In this document: positions 47,966 to 56,412 of the stretch, piece by piece
Layout of the letters: every line of letters starts with the position of its first letter
How positions within the stretch are numbered: the stretch's first letter is position 1
NCBI GenBank assembly: GCA_963750935.1
Contig: CAVVSR010000009.1
Location: 926,019-990,018 of the forward strand
Direction of reading: 5' to 3'
From: JACCXG01 sp963750935
GTDB taxonomy: Bacteria > Acidobacteriota > Vicinamibacteria > Vicinamibacterales > 2-12-FULL-66-21
Length of the DNA stretch: 64,000 bases
The notes under the pieces: generated by a model
Databases searched by the model: none
Told to the model about the DNA's origin: nothing
The model's input: only the letters and a program-made list of their open reading frames with translations
Position numbers and translations under genes: made by a program

Positions 47966-47981
47966 GGCCTCTTCGGAGGCC
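47966..47981. terminator. Hairpin with UUCG tetraloop
   Basis: Perfect 6-bp stem GGCCTC/GAGGCC closing a TTCG loop as read on the plus strand. It lies 24 nt beyond the cupin stop on the minus strand, where the sequence TTCTGTAG follows. Probably the end of the hydrolase-cupin transcript. Confidence 0.45.
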
Positions 47982-48004
47982 CGTCGTTCACCTGGCGATC
48001 GGCG

Positions 48005-48366
48005 TCACGCGTCGCGATGGACGGTCTCTGGCGAGAACGCGGGCAGGCAGACGGCGACGTGCTCGGCGCCGTCGGGATCGGGCGTGCTGTAGCGGACGCA
48101 TTCGCCGGGGCGCGTCACAACCGCCTGCCCGGCCTGCGCGTCGAGCACGCCGGACTCGCTCTCCACGCGGACCCGGCCGCGCAGCACCACGGTGACCTCT
48201 TCGAATGCCGGCCGCTGACCCGGCTCCTCCCATCCCCCGGGCGACACCATCCGGGCGACACTCACCGCCGCGTGACCGGAGTTGACGCGACCGACGTACT
48301 CCTCGATCCGCTTTGGTTTGTTGCCGGCGGCCGTGATGACCTTGGGCGCGAAATCAGAATCGGCAT
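48005..48366 (-). CDS. Cupin-domain protein, probable one-base deletion near the start
   Basis: About 120 residues of a single-domain cupin: VARMVSPGGWEEPGQ, FEEVTVVLRGRVRVE, QAVVTRPGECVRYSTP, ending SPETVHRDA. The matching upstream residues (APKVITAAGNKPKRIEEYVG) have no usable start codon in frame, while ATG 48366 (MPILIS) lies one base out of frame; one missing base near 48350 would join them. Without the correction the first start in frame is GTG at 48265, which removes the first strands of the barrel. The stop of the hydrolase lies 43 bp upstream, so the two form an operon. Metal ligands are not clear; the enzymatic role is unknown. Confidence 0.75.
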
Positions 48367-48409
48367 GCGCAATCGTACCTCGTGCGCCTGCATGAGGCAG
48401 TGACGCACG

Positions 48410-49744
48410 TCACGTTCGATCCATCGCCAGGATGGTGTGCAGCAGGACGTCCGCGCCGCGCGCGCAGTCCTCCCAGGCTGTCAGTTCCTTCGGGGAGTGA
48501 CTGACGCCTCCGACGCTCGGCACGAAGATCATTCCCATCGGGCAGAGCGTCGCCGCCATCTGGGCGTCGTGTCCGGCGCCGCTCGGGAGCCGCTGACAGC
48601 CGTAGCCGAGAGCCGTCGGCGGCGCGTTCGATCGCGCTTTGCACTTCCGTCGCGGCGAGCGCCGACCTGTTGTGGCCGGTCGCGACGATCTCGATCGTCG
48701 TTCGCGTGTCCTTCGCGATGCCTCGCGCGCGCGCCTGGATCGCCTCGGCGATAGCCGTCAGTCTGGCTTCGGACATGTCGCGCAGCTCGATGGTCAACAC
48801 TGCCTGACCGGGGATGACGTTCGCAGCGTTGGGCGTGACATCCAGACGTCCAACGGTGCCGACCTGGCGTCCCGGCGTGCGCGTGACCTCCTCGCGCACG
48901 GCCAGCACCAGCTGCGACGCCGCGACGAGAGCGTCCTGCCGGTCGCCCATCATCGTCGTGCCCGCATGGTTCGCGAACCCCGAGATCGTCGCCTGGTACC
49001 GCGAAACCGACACGATGCCTTCGACGATGCCGATCGGGACACGGGCCTTGTCGAGCGTGCCGCCCTGTTCGACGTGGAGCTCGATGTAGGCATGCCAGGC
49101 GCCGCGATCGCGGCGCGCTTCGCCGATCCGGTCCGGATCGCCGCCGATCCGCCGGATCCCATCCGCCTTACGCAGCCCGCGTACACGACGTCGAGCTCGC
49201 CATCGATCAAATGGCCGGCGACCGCGCGGCTGCCGTTGAGCGAATTCGGGAACGTCCCGCCTTCCTCGTGTGCCCAGACCACGATCTCGAGCGGGTGACG
49301 GGTCACGAGGCTCGCGGCCGACAGCGTCCGGGCGATCTCGATTGCTGCCAGGGATCCCAGGTCGCCGTCGAAGTTGCCCCCCTGCGGCACCGAATCGATG
49401 TGCGATCCGAACGCAATCGGGCGAAGCGAAGGATCGTTCCCGGCACGGAGCGCGAAGATGTTGCCGGCCGCGTCGATGCGCGGGGTGAGACCGGCCGCGC
49501 GCATCAGCCCCATGACGTACCGCCGGCCGGCGATGTCGGCGTCGGAGTACGCGACGCGGCTGACGCCGTCAGCGAACGTGCCGCTGTCCGGTCGGCCGAA
49601 CGCGCTCAGCGCCTCGATGTTCTGGCGGAGCCGTGCGGCGTCGATGCGCGGACCGGACGCGTTCTGCGCGGCGCGCCCGAGCGCGGCGCAGGCGAGCCAT
49701 GACGATCCGGTGGCCAGGAAGGCGCGGCGCGTGCGGGTCGGCAT
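48410..49744 (-). pseudogene. Carbamoylase/hydantoinase-type M20 amidohydrolase, two frameshifts
   Basis: ATG 49744 begins a Tat-like signal (MPTRTRRAFLATGSSWLACA). Frame one holds the metal site GSHIDSVPQGGNFDGDLG and the catalytic Glu pair AHEEGG. A missing base near 49175 moves on to ELHVEQGGTLDKARVP and GFANHAGTTMMGDRQDA; an extra base near 48611 restores the first frame for LGYGCQRLPSGAGHDAQ, GGVSHSPKEL and the stop at 48410. The total is exactly 445 codons, as in the family (N-carbamoyl-amino-acid hydrolase, ureidoglycolate/allantoate amidohydrolases). Every metal ligand survives, so sequencing error is likely. Intact, it would cleave an N-carbamoyl or related amide in the periplasm. 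Confidence 0.85.
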
Positions 49745-49869
49745 CGACGTCTGCTCCGGCGCGAGTATATGCCAACAAGATTCGCACAACGACGTCGGCC
49801 CGTCGATCGCGCTCGCGCTCCTCTCCGGCTCGTGGCGATCCCGCGTGTGATCGATGCAGCGCCGAGGGG

Positions 49870-52533
49870 CTATCGCGGCTCCGCGCCCCGCGTGCGCGTG
49901 GCCGCCCAGTCGAGGTCGACGTGGATCGCCGGCACGGCCGTGTCGAGCGACATGTTCACGAAGAACCGCTGGCCGTCGCGGCTGGGCACGTAGCTGTTTC
50001 GAACCGAGATCGTGTTCGCCGGCATCTTGAAGAGCAGTCGTGGCGCGCTGAAGTCGAACGTGGCGCCAGGGCGGATGTCCACCACGTAGAGTCGCCCGTC
50101 GTTGGTCACGAAGTACAGTTCGCGGCCGTCGCGACGCCAGGCCGGCTGCCGGCCGCCGCCGCTCGAAATCTGCCACTTCGCGCCTGTCGCCGGAAACGGC
50201 TGGACGAACACGTCGTACTCGGCGTTTTCGACCGACGCGTAGGCCACCCACCGCCCGTCAGGCGACAGCATCGGTTCGGAGTCGGTGACCGGGTTTCGAA
50301 CCGCGGGCACGGGCTTTGGTTTGTCGCCGTCGAGGGGCAAGGTGAAGATGTCGAAGCCGGTGGTGTCGCCGAAATCGGCGAAGAACAAGAGGAGCTTGCG
50401 GTCCGACAGCACCTGGACCGGAATCAGACTCGACGGCGTCGCGTAGAGGTGCATCGCGGTGCCGGTGCCATCCGCATTCCGGGCGAACAAGCCGTCCTTG
50501 GTCGATTCGTACACGATCGTCCGGCCGTCGGACGACCACACGGGATAGATGTCCGAGCCGGCATCGAACGTGAAGCGTGACAGCGTCTGCCGCGCGAGAT
50601 CCATCGTCCAGATGTCTCCCGCCGCCTGATCGTCGCGCCGGGTGAACGCCACCTTCGTTTCGTCGGGAGAGAGCGAGGGGGCGCCATAGTCGCCGGGGGG
50701 GCCGACCAGCTGCAGTTGGTCACCCGACCGGTCGTACCAGGCGAACTGAGTCGAGTTGCCACCGCCCAGCCGGTACGTCAACGCGCCGTTGGTGGAGACG
50801 GAAAAGGCTCCAAGATTCCACGGTGAAATCGTCCACGACACCTGGGTCACGACGGGCGCCGCCTCACCGGCGGGTTCGAGCCGCTGAGCATCGAACGGTT
50901 GCGCGAACAACGCGCCTTCCCGAATGAAGAGGATGTGTCCAGGCGGCGCGAAGATCGCGTTCGAGTCGCTCGAGAAGAGCTCCTTGCCCGCGGCGGCCCC
51001 GAGCGATCCGAGGAAGACCCCGCGAGTGCCGGAACCGTAGTAGAGAAAATGCCGGCCATCCGGTAAGAACGATGGCCACTGGTGGCCCGGGTTCTTCGCG
51101 TCCGGTTTGCTCACGGCCGTCAAAGAGCCGCCGTCAGCCGAGACTCGCCAGACTGGCGAACCGGCGGTCGCGAGCAGAATGACGCCATCGGCCCCCCAGG
51201 TACCGCCGCGCGGCGTGCTATTCAGTTCGGTGACGGTCTGGACCGGCCCCCCATCAGCGGCGATACGCTTCAGGCGCGTCTGCGTGAAGAACCCGAGGAA
51301 CCGGCTGTCTGGCGACCAGAACGGAAACGCCGCTCCGTCCGTGCCCTCGAGCGGGCGAGCGCTGAAGCTGTCGATCGGCCGCACCCACAGCACGGGCTTC
51401 CCCTTGCCATCCGAGGCTACGAATGCGAGCGTCCTGCCGTCAGGCGAGATCGTTCCGCTGTTGCTGCCGGCCGGCGCGCCCAGGGTCGCGACCCAGGCGG
51501 ACTTGTCCGGTGGGTTCACCTGGAAGCGCGCCATCCTCGGCGGCGGCCCGGACGTCTGCCCGCGGCGCCAGATCGCCCAGCCGGCGCCGAGCGCGACGGC
51601 CATCACTGCCACGATCGCCCAGGCCGCAGCTTCGCGACGATGGAGCCTGGTCTGCGATCGACCGGTGCGAGCCGCGGCTGCGACTGGTCCCGAGCCGGCC
51701 GTCGATGAAAGCGCCTGCAGACTGAACACCAGGTCGCGCGCCGACTGGAAACGCTCCGCGGGATTCCGCTCCAGGCAATGCCGCACGATGCTCTCGAGTG
51801 ACGCCGGCAGATCGGCTCGCGCGGTCGAGAGGTCCGGCGGATCCTCCTTGAGGACAGCCGTCATGGTCTCGGCGGCGGTCTCGCGTTCGAACGCGCGGCG
51901 GCCGGCCAGCATCTCGTAGAACACGACGCCGAGCGCGAACAGGTCCGCGCGGCTGTCGACGGCCTGACCACGGATCTGCTCGGGCGCCATGTAGCCGACC
52001 GTGCCGAGCACAGTGCCGGGATCGGTGGCGACGACCGTCTCGGCCGCGTCGCCCTCACTCAGCGCCTTGGCCAGACCGAAGTCGAGAATCTTCACCTGCC
52101 CGTCACTCGTGAGGAACAGGTTCTCGGGCTTCAGATCGCGGTGAACGATGCCCTTGCCGTGCGCGGACGAGAGGCCACGCGCGATCTGGCTGATTATGTC
52201 TATCGCTTTCCTGGGCGGGAGCGGCGCGCCCAGACTGGCGCGAAGCGTCTCGCCTTCGAGCAGCTCGGTGGCGGCATAGGCCGTCCCGTCGGCCACGCCG
52301 ACATCGAAGATCGCGAGGATGTTCGGATGCGAGAGCGCGGCCACGGCTCGTGCTTCCCGCTCGAATCGCGCGCGGCGATCGGGATCGTTGGCGACGTTTG
52401 CCGGCAGGACCTTTACCGCGACGTCACGCCCGAGCCTGGCGTCGCGGGCGCGATAGACTTCGCCCATGCCGCCTGATCCGAGCGGAGCCAGGATCTCGTA
52501 GGGCCCGATTCGAGTACCGGGAGAAAGACTCAG
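49870..52533 (-). CDS. Membrane Ser/Thr protein kinase with PD40 propeller, probable CTG start
   Basis: An 887-residue kinase. The frame is open to TTG 52713, but the 60 extra residues are unlike the family and cross a TATGAT -10 box (52543-52548). The family N-terminus (LSLSPGTRIGPYEIL) begins at CTG 52533, 9 nt after that box, exactly as TTG does in the kinases at 36495 and 39396. Kinase: GSGGMGEVYRARD, VAVK, IVHRDLKPEN, DFGLAK, VGYMAPEQIRG, SRADLFALG. TM about 355-375. Propeller with WSPDSRFLGF and LSPDGRWVAYASV blades. Start uncertain within these limits. Confidence 0.9.
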   Translation of the reverse strand: MSLSPGTRIGPYEILAPLGSGGMGEVYRARDARLGRDVAVKVLPANVANDPDRRARFEREARAVAALSHPNILAIFDVGVADGTAYAATELLEGETLRASLGAPLPPRKAIDIISQIARGLSSAHGKGIVHRDLKPENLFLTSDGQVKILDFGLAKALSEGDAAETVVATDPGTVLGTVGYMAPEQIRGQAVDSRADLFALGVVFYEMLAGRRAFERETAAETMTAVLKEDPPDLSTARADLPASLESIVRHCLERNPAERFQSARDLVFSLQALSSTAGSGPVAAAARTGRSQTRLHRREAAAWAIVAVMAVALGAGWAIWRRGQTSGPPPRMARFQVNPPDKSAWVATLGAPAGSNSGTISPDGRTLAFVASDGKGKPVLWVRPIDSFSARPLEGTDGAAFPFWSPDSRFLGFFTQTRLKRIAADGGPVQTVTELNSTPRGGTWGADGVILLATAGSPVWRVSADGGSLTAVSKPDAKNPGHQWPSFLPDGRHFLYYGSGTRGVFLGSLGAAAGKELFSSDSNAIFAPPGHILFIREGALFAQPFDAQRLEPAGEAAPVVTQVSWTISPWNLGAFSVSTNGALTYRLGGGNSTQFAWYDRSGDQLQLVGPPGDYGAPSLSPDETKVAFTRRDDQAAGDIWTMDLARQTLSRFTFDAGSDIYPVWSSDGRTIVYESTKDGLFARNADGTGTAMHLYATPSSLIPVQVLSDRKLLLFFADFGDTTGFDIFTLPLDGDKPKPVPAVRNPVTDSEPMLSPDGRWVAYASVENAEYDVFVQPFPATGAKWQISSGGGRQPAWRRDGRELYFVTNDGRLYVVDIRPGATFDFSAPRLLFKMPANTISVRNSYVPSRDGQRFFVNMSLDTAVPAIHVDLDWAATRTRGAEPR

Positions 52534-52542
52534 GAGGGCGCC

Positions 52543-52548
52543 ATCATA
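52543..52548 (-). promoter_or_regulatory. -10 element of the kinase at 49870-52533
   Basis: TATGAT on the minus strand, 9 nt before the proposed CTG start. Confidence 0.4.
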
Positions 52549-52740
52549 CCGCAGGTCTGCACGGGGGGCCGGACATCCGCGCGTGAAGTGGGACGGTGTC
52601 GCGTCATGCGCTGCTGCATGATCGACGCGCTTCGCAGCGATCGGGCAATCAGGCCGAGACTGTGCCGCCCGCCCCTTTCGCCGGGGAGTGTCGGAGGTGT
52701 GGTCAGCGGCCAAGGAGCAGGTGCCGTCGGCACGCTGTCT

Positions 52741-55528
52741 TCAATCATTCGCGGTTCGTGCACGCCGCGACGCCGGCCCGGGATCCAGCAGCCAGATGCT
52801 GCCCGTTGATTCGACCTGACTGAAGACGAAGGCATTGCTGACGATCGCCGTGCCGTAAGGCGTGGATCCCCACCGGCGCCGTGGGTCGTGCAGGTGCTGC
52901 ACGAGGAACGGCTCCCCAACCGCCGTGCCGCGCGCCGGATCGATTCGTTGCGCGTAGAGGTCGCGAAAGCCGTCGCGTTCGAGCAGAAGATAGAGCAGCC
53001 TTCCGTCGGGCGACCACCCACACGGACGTTCAGCGCTGTCCCCTGCCTTTTTCAGGACCGTTGCCCACTCCCGTTCACCAGGCGGGTTGCCAGGGCGCGC
53101 CGGGGCAACCCACACGTATCGCTGGGAATTGACCGCGAGCCAGCGGCCATCGGGAGAGATGTCTGCCCGGCCGACCAGAGGCGTCGCATGCGTGAAGAGA
53201 ACCGCCTCACTGCTATCCACGACGTCGATCACACGGATGCGTTGTGACCATCCCGTCCCGTCGATCGCGAGGATTCGCCGATTGTCGGCGAACCACCCCT
53301 GCAGCATGCACTCGCAGATCTGCCGAGCCGCGCCGCCGGCGGTGGGCACCAGATGTCCGATGGCGCGGGAGCCCTCGGCGACACTGTAGGCGACGTGTGA
53401 GCCATCGTGAGCGATCACTGGGTTGAGATTCCCGAGTCTGCGTCGTCACCAGGTGCCGCTCCTGACCGGTCCGCAGATCCTTGACCCAGAGTTCGGTTAC
53501 GTTCGCTCGACTCTTCTGGTACGCGAGCAGGCGGCCGGCGTCGTCCAGGCTGTTCCGCCCGCCGCCCCGGGCCCAGAATGTCTGTCGAACGATCGGGCCA
53601 GATGGGCGTCCGGCATTGGCGTCCAGCGGGAGCGTCAGCGAGACGTAGCCTTCCGACGAAGACTGGAATGCGATCCGTCCCGACTCGTCGGCGGACGCGG
53701 CGAGATCGAATCCGGCACCGGAGGTCAATCGCTCGAGCGACGCATCGGCGGCCTGACCCGTATTCGGCGACACTCCCAGCCGCCACACGCTGACGCTTTC
53801 GCCGAAAGCAGCCGAGAAGAGCACCCCTGAGCTGGTCCAGCTCTTTGGTGTGGGCTCCAGTTGCGCCACGACGAGATCGCTGCCCCCTGGGATGATCCCC
53901 CGGTCGGTCATCACCCGATAGGCGCCTGTCGGGACCGGCTCGCGGCCGTCGAGCGGAGCCCACCACCAGTCGAACGTGCCCGACGGCGAGTCATCTGCCA
54001 CCTTGCGACCGAAGAACAGCAGGCTCTTGCCGTCAGGGGACCAGACCGGATCGCGGGCGCTGGAGAATCCGTCGGCCACGCGAGTCGGCTGGCCGCCGTT
54101 GGCTGGGATCGTGAACACGGCGCCGGGGCCGCGCGCTCCGGCACCCGAGAGCCACGGGCCGGTCCAGTATGCGATGCGGCTACTGTCGGGCGAGTACCGA
54201 GGGCGACGCCCTCCTTCGGCCACGAGACGGGCGTTGCCGCCGAGGGCGGGCATCACATAGATGCCGCCGCCGGCGCGGTCGGATCGGAAAGCGATGAAAC
54301 TACCGTCAGGCGAGAAGTCCGGCTCACGATCGTCGTTCGCGTCGGTGGTCAGGGGTATGGGCTGCCCTCCGGCCGTTCGCTGCAGCCAGAGATCGAGCTG
54401 TCCTTCGTCTGCTGGGTCCGACGCGAATACCACCATCGTCCCATCGCGCGACAGCGCAGGCTCCGTGGAGTACGCGGCATCCGACGTCACGCGAATGAAT
54501 CGTGGACCCGGAGACGCTGTGCCTGGAGCTGTCTGTCCAGTGCGGCCGCTCATCAGGAGCACGGTGGTGAGCGCGGCGACGCCCGCAAGCGCGACGGCTC
54601 CAACAATCAGCCGCCACCAGCCGGCCCGCGCGCGCGACGGCGACGCTTCGGCGCGAGGCGCCTCGTCGTCCGAGACGTCATCCAGCGCGTGTCGGACGTC
54701 CGCGATATCGCGAAGCCTCTGGCTGCGATTTTTGTCAAGGCATCGCTGGAGCAGCCGCCGCATGCTCCTCGGTGTTGCTGGAGGCAGCACCGACCAATCG
54801 GGCTCGCGCTCGAGAATGGCGGCAATGCTATCCGGCACAGTGGCCCGCGCGAATGCCGTCCGCCCGGTGATCATCTCGTAGAGTACGCACCCGAACGCCC
54901 AGATGTCGGTGCGCTTGTCGATCGGCTGGCCGCGCGCCTGCTCCGGGCTCATGTAGGCGGCCGTGCCGAGAATCAAACCCATGGACGTCACGACCGGGCT
55001 GGTAATGGTCGCGAACTCCGCCGGCCCCGGCCGCAAGCCGTTGTCGGACTCGAGCGCCTTCGCGAGGCCGAAGTCGAGCACCTTCACCGCGCCGTCGCCG
55101 CGGAGCTTGATGTTGGCCGGTTTCAGATCGCGGTGGACTATCCCCTTTTCGTGCGCCGCATCGAGCGCATCGACGATCTGACGGCAGATGGCGATGACTT
55201 CGGCCATCGGCATCGCACCATGCGCCAGCCGATCGGCCAACGTCGGGCCTTCCACGAGCTCGAGCACCAGGGCCGTGATCCCGCAGCTCTCTTCGATGCC
55301 GTAGATGGCGGCAATGTTGGGATGGTTCACCGCGGCGAGGAGTTCGGCTTCCCGTTCGAAGCGCGCGATGCGATCGCCGACAGCGACCCATGTCCCCTGC
55401 AACACCTTGAGCGCCACCTCGCGTTTGAGGCGTGTATCGCGTGCGCGGTAGACCTCGCCCATCCCCCCTTCGCCGAGAGGGGCGAGGATCTCGTACGTCC
55501 CGAAGCGGGCTCCTGTGGACAGACGCAT
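52741..55528 (-). pseudogene. Ser/Thr protein kinase with PD40 propeller, one frameshift
   Basis: ATG 55528 gives the family start (MRLSTGARFGTYEIL); the open frame extends 43 codons further without homology. Kinase: GEGGMGEVYRARD, VALK, IVHRDLKPAN, DFGLAK, AAYMSPEQARG, TDIWAFG. TM about 345-367 (WWRLIVGAVALAGVAALTTVLLM). The propeller is intact to QTRES; one extra base near 53425 then moves NPVIAHDGSHVAYSVAEGS and the last 220 residues to another frame ending at 52741. The length, 3 x 929 + 1, fits a single insertion. Upstream lies a divergent DUF1080 gene. Confidence 0.86.
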
Positions 55529-55740
55529 CGGCACCCTGGCCTCAGAAAAGACGCGAGATTTCTCGGTAAGTGGCGCGTCAACAATAGCACCGTTAAGGGC
55601 AGCGGAAGCCGGGCAGGGCCTCCGGACGCGCGCGTTCTCGTCACCAGTCACACCCACGCCCAGGTCGATTACGAACTAGAACTCCCGCGGCGCATGTTGG
55701 AAGGCGTGAGCTTCCGTGAATCTGCGCCGGAGCAGAGCTT

Positions 55741-56325
55741 ATGAACAGGACGGCATCGTTTTTTGCGACATGTGCTTTATCGCTTTCGATCCTGGACTCG
55801 ATAGTCGGCGCGCAGGCGCGGGGCGGTTGGACGACGCTGTTCGATGGTTCCAGCCTGAAGGGCTGGAATGTCGTCGGCGACGCCAACTGGGAGGTGGTCG
55901 ACAAGGCCGTGCAGGCAAACAAGGGCTCGGGGTTCCTGGTTACCCCGATCTCCTACGGAGACTTTCAGTTCACCGCTGAGTGCTGGGTGAGCGACGATGC
56001 CAACAGCGGTGTGTTCCTCCGGTGTCAGGATCCTAAAGCGATCACACAAACCAATGCGTATGAAGTGAACATCTTTGACAAGCGGCCGGACCAGACCTAC
56101 CGCACCGGCGGCATCGTCGATCTGGCGAAGCCGGCCAGCGTCATCATGACCGGCGGCAAGTGGAACACCTTCGACATCACGGCGCGAGGCACGAAGCTGA
56201 CCGTGATCCTCAACGGCACGAAGATGGTGGACGTCGACGATTCCAAGCATGCTCGCGGACCGATCGCGCTTCAGTACGGTGCCGGCACCGTGAAGTTCCG
56301 GAATGTCCGGGTGAGGACGCTATAG
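55741..56325 (+). CDS. Secreted DUF1080 (3-keto-disaccharide hydrolase domain) protein
   Basis: A 194-residue protein with a signal peptide (FFATCALSLSILDSIVGAQA). The whole mature part is one DUF1080 jelly-roll domain: WTTLFDGSSLKGW at its start, NSGVFLRCQDP near residue 97, YEVNIFD near 113, WNTFDITARGTKLTVILNG near 140-158 and KFRNVRVRTL at the end. The family binds or cleaves oxidised disaccharides and is common in carbohydrate-degrading soil bacteria. It is divergent from the kinase at 52741-55528, like its paralog at 61763 relative to the kinase at 59061. Confidence 0.92.
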   Translation: MNRTASFFATCALSLSILDSIVGAQARGGWTTLFDGSSLKGWNVVGDANWEVVDKAVQANKGSGFLVTPISYGDFQFTAECWVSDDANSGVFLRCQDPKAITQTNAYEVNIFDKRPDQTYRTGGIVDLAKPASVIMTGGKWNTFDITARGTKLTVILNGTKMVDVDDSKHARGPIALQYGAGTVKFRNVRVRTL

Positions 56326-56337
56326 CGTTACACCGGC

Positions 56338-56397
56338 GGGCGCACCTCGGCGCGCGACGCGCGCCAGATCCAGTGGGGAGCTCGGTACCGATTCTGA
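56338..56397 (+). pseudogene. Last 19 codons of a TonB-dependent receptor
   Basis: Reads GRTSARDARQIQWGARYRF then TGA (56395-56397): a receptor C-terminus with terminal Phe. Its last 55 bp repeat the end of the remnant at 46669-47152. No upstream barrel remains; the DUF1080 gene ends just 12 bp before. Confidence 0.65.
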
Positions 56398-56412
56398 GCG
56401 GATGCATGTGAC

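Noticed and set aside
53861..55744. 627-codon open frame opposite the kinase at 52741-55528
   Set aside because: Same shadow effect; low-complexity Arg-rich translation without ribosome-binding site or domain.
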